From Parcubacteria group bacterium CG11_big_fil_rev_8_21_14_0_20_39_22 (GTDB taxonomy: Bacteria > Patescibacteriota > Minisyncoccia > Phycocordibacterales > GCA-002787175), in contig PCWC01000012.1 of NCBI GenBank assembly GCA_002787175.1, forward strand, positions 1-14,150: DNA of 14,150 bases. The letters run 5' to 3'. Numbering within the stretch: the first letter of the stretch is position 1; each line of letters opens with the position of its first letter. Positions 1 to 6,648 of this stretch are shown here, piece by piece. The notes below the pieces were generated by a model, which was not told the DNA's origin, made no database searches, and was given only the letters and a program-made list of their open reading frames with translations. Made by a program: the position numbers and the translations under genes.

Positions 1-70
1 GTGTTTTTTTAATCATGGTGTTTAAAAAATACCCAAAGTATGGCTTAACTGCAAGTTAGATTGTGTGTTT

Positions 71-93
71 TAGGAGTACGTTTATGTACCTTA
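71..93 (+). other. Hairpin in the 5' non-coding region
   Basis: TAGG(A)GTAC at 71-79 pairs with GTACCTTA at 86-93, leaving one bulged A and a six-base loop. The stem contains one G-U wobble in the plus sense. It is not followed by a clean T tract, so it is not an obvious intrinsic terminator. It may be one arm of a larger structured RNA that also includes 136-293. Confidence 0.4.
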
Positions 94-135
94 TGCCCAA
101 TTTTTGCCCTTTTAACGGATGAGCCCTTCCTGTTT

Positions 136-293
136 CTTAGAACCTATCTCCAATCTCATCGTATGAGCAAAATTATATGCGTTCAAGAAAATAAGGAGCT
201 CTAAGCGACTATATTTTCGGAGTCCCGTATGGGAAACAAGACACGGAGTGTATCTTCTATCCTATCGTGGTGAGACTGGAGATAGGTTCTTAG
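136..293 (+). ncRNA. Candidate structured RNA closed by a ~20-bp stem
   Basis: AGAACCTATCTCCAATCTCA (139-158) is the reverse complement of 271-290 except for one position. Two further pairs lie outside it (136/293 and 137/292). Four lie inside it (159-162 with 267-270), three of them G-U wobbles in the plus sense. The roughly 100-nt interior holds smaller hairpins, for example TCCC/GGGA at 223-234 and ACAC/GTGT around 241-251. A long closing stem around a partly structured interior suits a regulatory RNA, but no known family is recognised. A DNA-level inverted repeat or a decayed mobile element is equally possible. The strand is assigned only from the wobble pairs. Confidence 0.3.
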
Positions 294-304
294 CATCATA
301 TGCG

Positions 305-333
305 TTGAGACTTTAGGCAGTTTCTTATACAAT
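305..333 (+). promoter_or_regulatory. Sigma70-like promoter for the ATPase gene, leaderless geometry
   Basis: A -35 box TTGAGA (305-310) is separated by exactly 17 nt from a -10 box TACAAT (328-333). Only seven bases lie between the -10 box and the ATG at 341, so the expected transcription start coincides with the start codon. No Shine-Dalgarno sequence is present upstream of that ATG, which fits a leaderless mRNA. Confidence 0.6.
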
Positions 334-340
334 TTAAACA

Positions 341-2341
341 ATGAGAGAAGATCCCGAAAAAATTACTTATTTTGCACAGACTGATTCACGCAATCGCAAA
401 GTGCCTTTTGGCATAAAGGCAAAAGACCGGTCAAGACATACATACGTTATTGGTAAGACCGGGATGGGTAAATCAACCTTGCTCGAGAATATGGCGATTC
501 AAGATATTCAATCCGGAAACGGTTTGGCTTTTATCGACCCTCACGGTAAGACTGCAGAAATGCTTCTCGATTATGTGCCAGAACACCGTATCAAAGATGT
601 TTTTTATTTCGCTCCTTTTGATATGGAGCATCCGATTTCTTTCAACGTACTTGAAGATGTCGATCCCGACAAACGCCATCTTGTTGCCAACGGTCTTATG
701 TCTACTTTTGAAAAAATATGGGTCGATGCCTGGTCCGCCCGTATGGCTTATATCCTAAACAACACCATCTTAGCTCTTCTCGAATATCCCGACGCCTCAC
801 TTCTTGGTATAAACAGGATGCTTGCCGACAAAGATTATCGAAAAAGAGTTGTCGAAAATGTCAAAGATCCCGGAGTCAGATCTTTTTGGGTTGATGAATT
901 TGCCAAATACTCCGACCGATATGCCGCCGATGCTACTCCAGCAATCCAAAACAAAGTCGGTCAGTTTACATCGAATCCTCTTATTCGAAACATCGTCGGT
1001 CAGCCAAAATCATCTTTCAATATGCGTAAGATGATGGATGAAAAGAAAATCGTAATCATTAACCTCTCAAAAGGCCTCGTAGGTGAAGGCAATGCCAATC
1101 TTCTCGGATCAATGCTTATCACCAAAATTTACCTCTCGGCAATGAGTCGAGCCGATACAAGAGAGGTAGATTTACTTTTGCCCAATTTCTACCTCTATGT
1201 CGATGAATTTCAGTCATTTGCCAACAAATCATTTGCCGACATTTTATCGGAAGCTCGAAAATACAAACTGAACCTCACCATAGCTCACCAATATATAGAA
1301 CAAATGGAAGAAGAAGTCCGCTCTGCCGTTTTTGGCAACGTCGGCACCATGATTACATTTCGAGTTGGTGCTTACGATGCTGAAGTCCTTGAAAAAGAAT
1401 TTGCACCAGAATTTATAGCAGAAGACTTAGTAAACTTGGGCTTTGTCCAAATTTATCTCAAGCTTATGATTGATGGTATAAGTTCAAAACCTTTCTCGGC
1501 CGTCACCTTACCTCCAATAGAAAAGCCATCCAAAACATTTACAGATATAATTTTAGAATCTTCCCGCTCAACGTTCGGCAGACCCCGTAGTGAAGTCGAG
1601 AGTGAGATAAGAAATTGGCATAGAGAAGGCAAAAGTATTTTGCCGGATAAGTTAAAAGATAGAAATGAAGATAAGTCCAAAGACAACAAAGACAGGAAAA
1701 CCCAAAATCAAGAACCTCATCTTTCTCCAGATTCAAAACATAAACCTTTTGCCGCGGTCTTTTCAAAGACGATAGGTCAAAATCAAGATTTCCAAAAATC
1801 TGAACCAAGCCGAGTACCAAACCAAAGCCACAATCATAGCCATAATCAAAATCACAACAACAACCATAACCATAATCATAACCATAACCAAAATCACCAC
1901 CAGAGCCACAGCCAAAATGATAAGCACGCTATCTCACCTGTCCGGCCTGATAATGCGAATAAGGTTAAGGATTTCGATAAGAAGCCGGTGTCTCTAAACT
2001 ATCTTCGAGGAAATACCGAGAAACAATCCCACGCCAAAGAACCACGCAAAGAGCATCTAAATGATTTACGCAAGGCCTTGTCTAATGTCTTGAAAGATAA
2101 TAATCAAAGCGGTAATGTAGAGAAAAAAGATAATTCTAAGCAAGTACAAAAAAATACATCAGAATCAGAAGAGAGAAACACAAATGTCGATAATAAGCGG
2201 ATAGAGCATGCCGGAAATTCAAACCATAACGAAAAAGAAAATCGACAAGAAAAAAGAACCGAGAGGAAAGAAGAACCAAAAGACCGTCCTAAAGAGATAC
2301 CCGAAGATGTTTTGAGGAATACTCTATCTATTGATAAGTAG
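341..2341 (+). CDS. TraG/VirD4-like type IV secretion (coupling) ATPase with His/Asn-rich tail
   Basis: This 666-residue protein belongs to the P-loop ATPases that drive conjugation and type IV secretion (VirD4/TraG type, with a TraM-recognition-like C-terminal half of the motor). Walker A is GKTGMGKST (38-46). Walker B is FYLYVDE (283-289), followed by the family's IAHQ motif (314-317). The motor domain spans roughly residues 20-410. There is no N-terminal membrane segment, unlike classical VirD4, so it is probably cytosolic and needs a membrane partner. After about residue 430 the chain is low-complexity, charged and presumably disordered, with a His/Asn tract at 494-527. The lamin-tail gene follows after 10 nt and is probably co-transcribed. 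The start at 341 is supported by the promoter 7 nt upstream. The transported substrate, DNA or protein, cannot be decided from sequence. Confidence 0.88.
   Translation: MREDPEKITYFAQTDSRNRKVPFGIKAKDRSRHTYVIGKTGMGKSTLLENMAIQDIQSGNGLAFIDPHGKTAEMLLDYVPEHRIKDVFYFAPFDMEHPISFNVLEDVDPDKRHLVANGLMSTFEKIWVDAWSARMAYILNNTILALLEYPDASLLGINRMLADKDYRKRVVENVKDPGVRSFWVDEFAKYSDRYAADATPAIQNKVGQFTSNPLIRNIVGQPKSSFNMRKMMDEKKIVIINLSKGLVGEGNANLLGSMLITKIYLSAMSRADTREVDLLLPNFYLYVDEFQSFANKSFADILSEARKYKLNLTIAHQYIEQMEEEVRSAVFGNVGTMITFRVGAYDAEVLEKEFAPEFIAEDLVNLGFVQIYLKLMIDGISSKPFSAVTLPPIEKPSKTFTDIILESSRSTFGRPRSEVESEIRNWHREGKSILPDKLKDRNEDKSKDNKDRKTQNQEPHLSPDSKHKPFAAVFSKTIGQNQDFQKSEPSRVPNQSHNHSHNQNHNNNHNHNHNHNQNHHQSHSQNDKHAISPVRPDNANKVKDFDKKPVSLNYLRGNTEKQSHAKEPRKEHLNDLRKALSNVLKDNNQSGNVEKKDNSKQVQKNTSESEERNTNVDNKRIEHAGNSNHNEKENRQEKRTERKEEPKDRPKEIPEDVLRNTLSIDK
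1820..1921 (+). repeat. In-frame His/Asn-coding imperfect tandem repeat
   Basis: This stretch encodes residues 494-527 of the ATPase, of which 11 are His and most of the rest Asn, Gln or Ser. The core is an alternation of CAT/CAC with AAC/AAT codons, in effect an imperfect 6-bp tandem repeat likely to change length by replication slippage. Synonymous codons vary, so the peptide pattern is better kept than the DNA pattern. Poly-His/Asn tracts can bind Ni, Zn or Cu; here that is only inference. Confidence 0.8.
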
Positions 2342-2342
2342 T

Positions 2343-2347
2343 GGGAG
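2343..2347 (+). promoter_or_regulatory. Ribosome binding site for the lamin-tail gene
   Basis: GGGAG lies 4 nt before the ATG at 2352 and just after the stop of the ATPase gene. It is the only clear Shine-Dalgarno-like sequence in front of any of the eleven genes here. It supports this start and suggests independent re-initiation on a shared transcript. Confidence 0.5.
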
Positions 2348-2351
2348 ATAA

Positions 2352-4001
2352 ATGGAATATCTAAAAAATTTCCAAAACCTATACAAAATATTTAAAAATG
2401 GATTTTTACTTATCTTATTTGCGATTTTGTTTTTGCCGATTTTTGCCCATGCTCAAATCTTTATAAATGAAATAGCTTGGATGGGTACAGAAAATTCCGC
2501 TTCCGATGAATGGATAGAGTTATATAATTCTGGTAGCACTTCGATTGATCTCACTGGTTGGAGTATAAAAGACGTGCAAGATAAGTTAAGCATAAGTCTT
2601 GAAGGGGAGATAGAGGCAGGCGGATATTTTTTGCTTGAACGTACCGATGACAGTTCTGTACCTAATGTACCGGCAGATTATATTTACACCGGAGCGCTTT
2701 CAAATTCTGGAGCGACATTAATTCTCTTTGACTCAGCCGGGTCAGAAATAGATAAGGTCGTAGGCGGAGAAAATTGGGAGATTATCGGGGGAGACAACAG
2801 TACAAAAGAAACAGCAGGGCGTTCAGGTTCTTCTTGGATTACCGCTTTGTCCTCACCTCGGTCTCAAAACATACAACAAGAGAATTCCTCAAATTCTGAA
2901 AATCAAAATACAGATACCGGGTCGAGCAGTAGTCAAGAAACATATGCTGACAATTACACCCCACCTTCGTATCAAAATATCAAAATAGAGCCCCAACTTT
3001 TCCCATCAATCTCTGCACCTTCGGTAATGATAGCTGGAGTCTCTGACGATTTTTCTGGCAGTGTACTCGGCAAGGAAAAGAAACCGATAGAAAATGCCAG
3101 GTTTATTTGGAATTTTGGTGACGGTTCAACAGTAAGCGGTAAAAAGGTGAGTCATAGCTATCTTTACCCCGGAGATTATATAGTTTTTATGGACGCGGCA
3201 AGTGGTGAATATTCAAATTCGGCTCGAGTTGTGGTAAAGGTGGTTGCTCCGGAAATTTTTATAAGCTTAGTAAAAGAGGGAAGTGATGGTGCTATAAGCG
3301 TATCAAACGATTCAAAGTATGAAATCGCACTCGATTTTTGGCAGATTCAAGTCGGGCAAAACTTTTTTGTGATACCAAAAAACACCTACATTCTGCCTTA
3401 CGGCACAGCAACGTTTCCAAATGCGGTTACCGGACTCTCGATTGAAAATAAATCAGATGTAATGCTCCTATTTCCCAACAGGCAAGTTGCTGCAAGTTTT
3501 GACCCGGAAAGTAGCGAATCGTCACAAATCTCACAACCCCAAACTAATATTGAATCGTCAAATGATTTTCCATCTCAAAATACAAACCCAAGCTCTGAGA
3601 TAAGCTCGGAACTTTCTGTCTCAACTGCCGAAAGTAACCAGAATACAGAAGTCGCCGCCTACGGCGGCGACAGCACAACCAATACAGATAATAAGAGCGT
3701 CGGAGAATCTAAGACCTTATCTGAAATGATAGAAAATGCCAACAAATCACTCGCCAATGTATCCTCAAACGATTCAAATTTTCTTAAATCTTGGGGAACG
3801 ATAGTTGTAATTATCGCACTTGCTCTCATATCGATAGTAGTGTCGGTTATTATGCGGTTTAAAGGAAAGATGGAGGATGGCTCTGACATTGTAGAAGACA
3901 GTGAAGACAAAGACGAACTTAAAGAGTCCGACGAAGAAGCCGATCAGTATTTTATCGAAGAAGAACTGGACCAAGACGATATAGAAAACACCAAAACATA
4001 G
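2352..4001 (+). CDS. Secreted, membrane-anchored lamin-tail/PKD domain protein
   Basis: This 549-residue surface protein starts with a signal peptide: a basic segment, a hydrophobic core at about 17-31 and an AHA-Q cleavage site near 34/35. A lamin-tail domain follows at about 35-150 (INEIAWMG, DEWIELYN, IDLTGWSI). A Ser/Asn/Gln-rich linker leads to a PKD domain at about 225-300 with the W-N-F-G-D-G signature (253-258). Residues about 300-385 look like a second, degenerate lamin-tail fold. A long Ser/Thr/Asn linker then leads to one transmembrane helix (about 483-503), a basic stop-transfer RFKGK, and a strongly acidic tail to 549. The expected topology is ectodomain outside and tail in the cytosol. 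Lamin-tail and PKD domains are usually adhesive or structural; no catalytic residues are seen. It lies 10 nt after the TraG-like ATPase gene and may be its membrane partner, which is inference. Confidence 0.85.
   Translation: MEYLKNFQNLYKIFKNGFLLILFAILFLPIFAHAQIFINEIAWMGTENSASDEWIELYNSGSTSIDLTGWSIKDVQDKLSISLEGEIEAGGYFLLERTDDSSVPNVPADYIYTGALSNSGATLILFDSAGSEIDKVVGGENWEIIGGDNSTKETAGRSGSSWITALSSPRSQNIQQENSSNSENQNTDTGSSSSQETYADNYTPPSYQNIKIEPQLFPSISAPSVMIAGVSDDFSGSVLGKEKKPIENARFIWNFGDGSTVSGKKVSHSYLYPGDYIVFMDAASGEYSNSARVVVKVVAPEIFISLVKEGSDGAISVSNDSKYEIALDFWQIQVGQNFFVIPKNTYILPYGTATFPNAVTGLSIENKSDVMLLFPNRQVAASFDPESSESSQISQPQTNIESSNDFPSQNTNPSSEISSELSVSTAESNQNTEVAAYGGDSTTNTDNKSVGESKTLSEMIENANKSLANVSSNDSNFLKSWGTIVVIIALALISIVVSVIMRFKGKMEDGSDIVEDSEDKDELKESDEEADQYFIEEELDQDDIENTKT
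3651..3671 (+). repeat. In-frame GC-rich palindrome inside the lamin-tail gene
   Basis: GTCGCCGCC (3651-3659) and GGCGGCGAC (3663-3671) are perfect reverse complements around a 3-nt centre TAC. The unit is exactly seven codons in frame and encodes V-A-A-Y-G-G-D (residues 434-440) in the disordered linker before the membrane helix. It is far more GC-rich than its surroundings, which suggests an inserted palindromic repeat unit rather than native coding sequence. Confidence 0.7.
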
Positions 4002-4013
4002 ATAATAAAGTTC

Positions 4014-4052
4014 TGATAGTCAGACTATCATATATTATATTTTTTAATTTTT
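4014..4052 (+). terminator. Weak hairpin plus T-rich tract after the lamin-tail gene
   Basis: TGATAGT (4014-4020), loop CAG, ACTATCA (4024-4030) forms a 7-bp AT-rich stem 12 nt after the stop codon. It is followed by an A/T-rich stretch with a run of six T near 4041. It could act as an intrinsic terminator, although the stem is weak and the T run is not adjacent to it. It also contains the 10-mer TAGTCAGACT (4017-4026) shared with the large palindromes downstream, so it may instead be a repeat. Confidence 0.35.
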
Positions 4053-4133
4053 AAAGAATTTTTAATTCCCGAATTCACAAACAAAGGCACTCAGACACCC
4101 GTTTCTCTTAAAGTCACCTATTCAAATTTCTAT

Positions 4134-4199
4134 TGTTTAAAAATTGTAAATTGAAACATTATTTACAAAAATTCAAAAATTACAAAATTAAAAATTGTC
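4134..4199. repeat. AT-rich repeat block, copy 1
   Basis: This block consists of interspersed AAAATTG, TAAATTG, AAAAATTCAAAAATT and similar units. The 15-mer AAAAATTCAAAAATT (4167-4181) recurs exactly at 8792-8806. The 14-mer AAAATTGTAAATTG (4140-4153) recurs exactly inside a glycosyltransferase gene at 9926-9939. Low complexity weakens each single match, but the recurrence of the same mixture of units at three places supports one repeat family. Confidence 0.5.
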
Positions 4200-4230
4200 T
4201 TCTACTAAAAGCTATCCAGCGATTTTCCCC

Positions 4231-4271
4231 GGCAGTCTGACTACCTCCGCGGCGGAGGTAGTCAGACTGCC
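4231..4271. repeat. 41-nt perfect palindrome (REP-like unit)
   Basis: GGCAGTCTGACTACCTCCGC (4231-4250) and its exact reverse complement (4252-4271) surround a single G, giving 20 paired bases without a mismatch. It could extrude as a cruciform in DNA or fold as a long hairpin in RNA. The next gene start is about 175 nt away. The adjacent bases on both sides (GATTTTCCCC before, TTCAACTTCTCC after) are also repeated around the related element at 8408-8522, so the repeat unit is larger than the palindrome. Confidence 0.9.
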
Positions 4272-4437
4272 TTCAACTTCTCCTCTTTTTTTTCTTTCTC
4301 CCAACTTTCTACTTACCAACTTCTAACTTACTTGCTAACTAACCACTCAATTCATCCTAACAGCTATCACCAAAAACCTAACACCTAAAAGCTAACACCT
4401 ATTCCCCTATACAACTCCCCCTTTTTATTTTATTATA
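4272..4437. repeat. G-depleted, C/T/A-rich degenerate tract, copy 1
   Basis: Only three G (4334, 4363, 4391) occur in 166 nt on the plus strand. The tract is made of loosely repeated words such as AACTTCTAACTTA, CTTACCAACTT and CTAACACCT (the last at 4378-4386 and 4392-4400, 14 nt apart). No frame is open for any plausible protein. The same vocabulary reappears at 8510-8653. Confidence 0.7.
4408..4436 (+). promoter_or_regulatory. Promoter of the first glycosyltransferase unit, near-leaderless
   Basis: A -10 box TATTAT (4431-4436) lies 17 nt after a weak -35 candidate TATACA (4408-4413). The ATG at 4447 is only 10 nt beyond the -10 box, so the mRNA would start at or within a few bases of the start codon. 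AGG at 4437-4439 could serve as a very weak ribosome site only if transcription began upstream. Confidence 0.5.
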
Positions 4438-4446
4438 GGTACCACT

Positions 4447-5616
4447 ATGAAAAAGGTCATTATCTTCTCAACCAACTATCTGCCAAACATCGGCGGAGCC
4501 GAAGTTGCTGTAAAAGAAATCACCGACAGAATACTACAATCTGATTTTTCATTCGTATTGATTACTCCAAGATACAGACCAGACCTTCTTAATTATGAAA
4601 AAATCGGATCGCGCGAAGTCTATCGTGTGGGCTTTGGTACCAGTTTAGACAAATGGTTTTTTCTTTTAAGTGGTTTTTTTCTCGCCACCAAATTAAACAA
4701 AAAACATAATTTTTCAATCGCTTGGTCTATAATGGCAAGTCAGGCATCAATCTCGGCATCTCTATTTAAAATATTTCATAAATCAATCCCACTTGTCCTT
4801 ACATTACAAGAAGGCGATGAAGAGGATCATCTAAAGAGGTATGTGCTGGACAACGAAAAACTTTATAATATATTCATCAAACCTTTCCACCATCTTGTTT
4901 TCAAAAAAGCCGACTGTATAACAGCTATTTCCAAGCATCTTATGGATAAGGCAAAATCAGTAGTCCCGAAGACAAAGCGTGTCTTAGTCTCCAATGGAGT
5001 ATCAGTAAAATCTTTCAGTAAAAGAATTAATCCACAAAAGAAGAAAACACTCGAAGGCAAACTCGGCAAACGGCAAGGCGACATCTTTATAGTCACAGTA
5101 TCTCGTTTGGTGAAAAAAAATGCCGTCGGCGATATTATCCAAGCTCTCACATATCTACCTACATCATTTAAATTTTTGATTGTTGGCGAAGGTCAGGAAT
5201 ACAATTCTCTCGTGTCTTTGTCTGAAGTTTACGCTGTAAGAGATAGAGTGATTTTTGCAGGCAAAGTCTCTCCGGATGAAATTCCTCTCTATCTTTCAGT
5301 CTCCGATGTTTTCGTAAGACCCTCACTTTCCGAAGGATTTGGTAATTCTTTTATAGAAGCTTTCGCCGCTCGTGTACCGGTTGTAGGGACGGCAGTTGGA
5401 GGTATTGTCGATTTTTTGGTTCACAAAGAAAACGGTATGGTCGTACCGGTGAAGAGTCCGAGAGATATAGCCGAAGCTGTAAAGGAAATAAACGAAAATC
5501 GCACCTTAAGAAACAAAATAGTTAAAAATGCTTACTCACTCGCTTCGGAAAAATACGATTGGGACAATATCGCTGATTCAATGAGACAGGTCTTTGATCA
5601 GGTAAATATAAAGTAA
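4447..5616 (+). CDS. GT4-family glycosyltransferase (GT-B fold)
   Basis: This 389-residue protein is a retaining glycosyltransferase of the GT4 type, expected to move a sugar from a nucleotide donor to a growing glycan at the cytoplasmic membrane face. The acceptor-side domain begins with FSTNYLPNIGGAEVAV, whose GGAE (16-19) is the usual glycine-rich loop. The linker region has VSNGVSV. The donor-side domain holds TVSRLVKKNAV and LIVGEGQE, then the family's E-x7-E motif in EGFGNSFIE (Glu296 and Glu304). The length is normal for the family. It is the first gene of its unit and has its own promoter just upstream. The next gene starts 2 nt after its stop. The donor sugar and linkage cannot be read from the sequence. 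Confidence 0.88.
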   Translation: MKKVIIFSTNYLPNIGGAEVAVKEITDRILQSDFSFVLITPRYRPDLLNYEKIGSREVYRVGFGTSLDKWFFLLSGFFLATKLNKKHNFSIAWSIMASQASISASLFKIFHKSIPLVLTLQEGDEEDHLKRYVLDNEKLYNIFIKPFHHLVFKKADCITAISKHLMDKAKSVVPKTKRVLVSNGVSVKSFSKRINPQKKKTLEGKLGKRQGDIFIVTVSRLVKKNAVGDIIQALTYLPTSFKFLIVGEGQEYNSLVSLSEVYAVRDRVIFAGKVSPDEIPLYLSVSDVFVRPSLSEGFGNSFIEAFAARVPVVGTAVGGIVDFLVHKENGMVVPVKSPRDIAEAVKEINENRTLRNKIVKNAYSLASEKYDWDNIADSMRQVFDQVNIK

Positions 5617-5618
5617 GT

Positions 5619-6644
5619 ATGCGTATTTTAATTACAACAGGTATATACCCTCCCGCAATCGGCGGTCCTGCGCAGTATGCAAAAAATCTTTCTGAGGCTT
5701 TTGAAAGGGGAGGGCATACTGTAAGTATCCGGTCTTTTTCTATTGAGAAGAATCTTCCGACGGGTTTGAGGCACTTGTTGTTTTTATTTCGCATAATACC
5801 GTCGGTAATTACTTCGGATATTGTTGTGGCATTCGATACTTTCAGTGTGGGGTTACCTTCTGTTGTTGTAGCCAAGTTGCTTGGAAAAAAAATAGTAATT
5901 AGAACCGGTGGGGATTTTTTGTGGGAGGGTTATGTGGAAAGGACAGGAGAAAAGGTTCTCCTTAGGGATTTCTACAATAAAAGCGTGTCCAAATTTTCTG
6001 CGAAAGAAAGAGTAATCTTCAGATTAACCCATTGGACACTTAGAAACTCCGATAAAATAATCTTCAGTACGGATTGGCAGAGACAAATATGGAGAGGTCC
6101 ATACAATTTAGATATGCAAAATACCTCTATTGTTGAAAACTATTATGGCCCTAAAGAGAGTTCTAAGTCTCCCCGGGATAAGGTCTTCATTGGAGGAACA
6201 AGAAAGATAAAGTGGAAGAATATCGATATGTTGTACAGGGCTTTCAATAAAGCTAAAGAAACAGATCCTGAGTTAAAGTTAGACGTGGAGAATTCACCAT
6301 ACGATGAGTTCGTAGAAAAGATAAGACAATCGTACGCTGTGATCTTGGTCTCACTGGGAGATATAAGTCCGAATATGATATTGGACTCCATTCGTCTCAA
6401 CAAACCTTTTGTTGTTACAAAGGAGGTTGGGATTTATGAGAGGATAAAGAATATAGGGATTTTCGTGGATCCTAAGGATGAAGAAGATATCCGGAATGCA
6501 ATAATAAGTTTGTCTGACTCTAAAATATATCACGAGCAGAAGGAAAAAATAGAACAGTTTAATTTTGTTCACACATACGATGAAATTGCTCGTGAATTTT
6601 TAGACATTTTTGAAGACAAGACATCTTTTCATAATTCAAAATAA
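5619..6644 (+). CDS. GT4-like glycosyltransferase with D-x7-D in place of E-x7-E
   Basis: This 341-residue GT-B protein starts with GIYPPAIGGPAQYAKNL, the GT4 acceptor-domain loop. It continues with VIRTGGDFLWEGY and a C-terminal donor domain (FIGGTRKIKWKN; then SLGDISPNMILDSI). Where most GT4 enzymes carry two glutamates eight residues apart, this one has Asp248 and Asp256, a conservative change. It is somewhat shorter than its neighbours. It starts 2 nt after the preceding stop with no ribosome binding site, and the next gene begins 4 nt after its own stop, so it is almost certainly co-transcribed. It is probably active on a related but distinct donor. A non-catalytic role is possible but less likely, since the rest of the donor site looks intact. 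Confidence 0.8.
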   Translation: MRILITTGIYPPAIGGPAQYAKNLSEAFERGGHTVSIRSFSIEKNLPTGLRHLLFLFRIIPSVITSDIVVAFDTFSVGLPSVVVAKLLGKKIVIRTGGDFLWEGYVERTGEKVLLRDFYNKSVSKFSAKERVIFRLTHWTLRNSDKIIFSTDWQRQIWRGPYNLDMQNTSIVENYYGPKESSKSPRDKVFIGGTRKIKWKNIDMLYRAFNKAKETDPELKLDVENSPYDEFVEKIRQSYAVILVSLGDISPNMILDSIRLNKPFVVTKEVGIYERIKNIGIFVDPKDEEDIRNAIISLSDSKIYHEQKEKIEQFNFVHTYDEIAREFLDIFEDKTSFHNSK

Positions 6645-6648
6645 ACAT

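Larger units (their letters stand above)
1..340. other. Non-coding leader region with RNA-like secondary structure
   Basis: No convincing reading frame occurs on either strand. What can be seen is a small hairpin (TAACT, loop GCA, AGTTA at 46-58), a second hairpin at 71-93, a 19-of-20 inverted repeat (139-158 with 271-290) and a promoter at 305-333. The 9-mer ATATGCGTT is directly repeated at 175-183 and 298-306, the second copy running into the -35 box. The stretch could be a structured non-coding RNA or the end of an upstream transcription unit. It does not match tmRNA, RNase P RNA, SRP RNA or tRNA by eye. Confidence 0.6.
4002..4446. other. Repeat-rich intergenic spacer
   Basis: No gene is visible in this 445-nt stretch. 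In order it holds a small hairpin (4014-4030), an AT-rich block of TTTAAAAATTG-type units (4134-4199), a 41-nt perfect palindrome (4231-4271), a tract nearly without G (4272-4437) and a -10 promoter box (4431-4436). The second spacer, 8267-8848, is built from the same kinds of parts. It separates the ATPase/lamin-tail unit from the glycosyltransferase unit. Confidence 0.8.

Noticed and set aside
1..340. tmRNA, RNase P RNA, SRP RNA or tRNA in the leader region
   Set aside because: None of the diagnostic conserved segments of these RNAs could be seen on either strand; only generic stem-loops are present.
4231..4300. The 41-nt palindrome as the terminator of the lamin-tail gene
   Set aside because: It is 230 nt beyond the stop, its T-rich run does not begin at the stem base, and the same arms recur in split form where they cannot form a compact terminator hairpin.
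6610..6648. Upstream ATG for the glycosyltransferase at 6649
   Set aside because: It would overlap the preceding gene by 35 nt and add 13 residues of no family character; the ATG at 6649 follows the stop by 4 nt.
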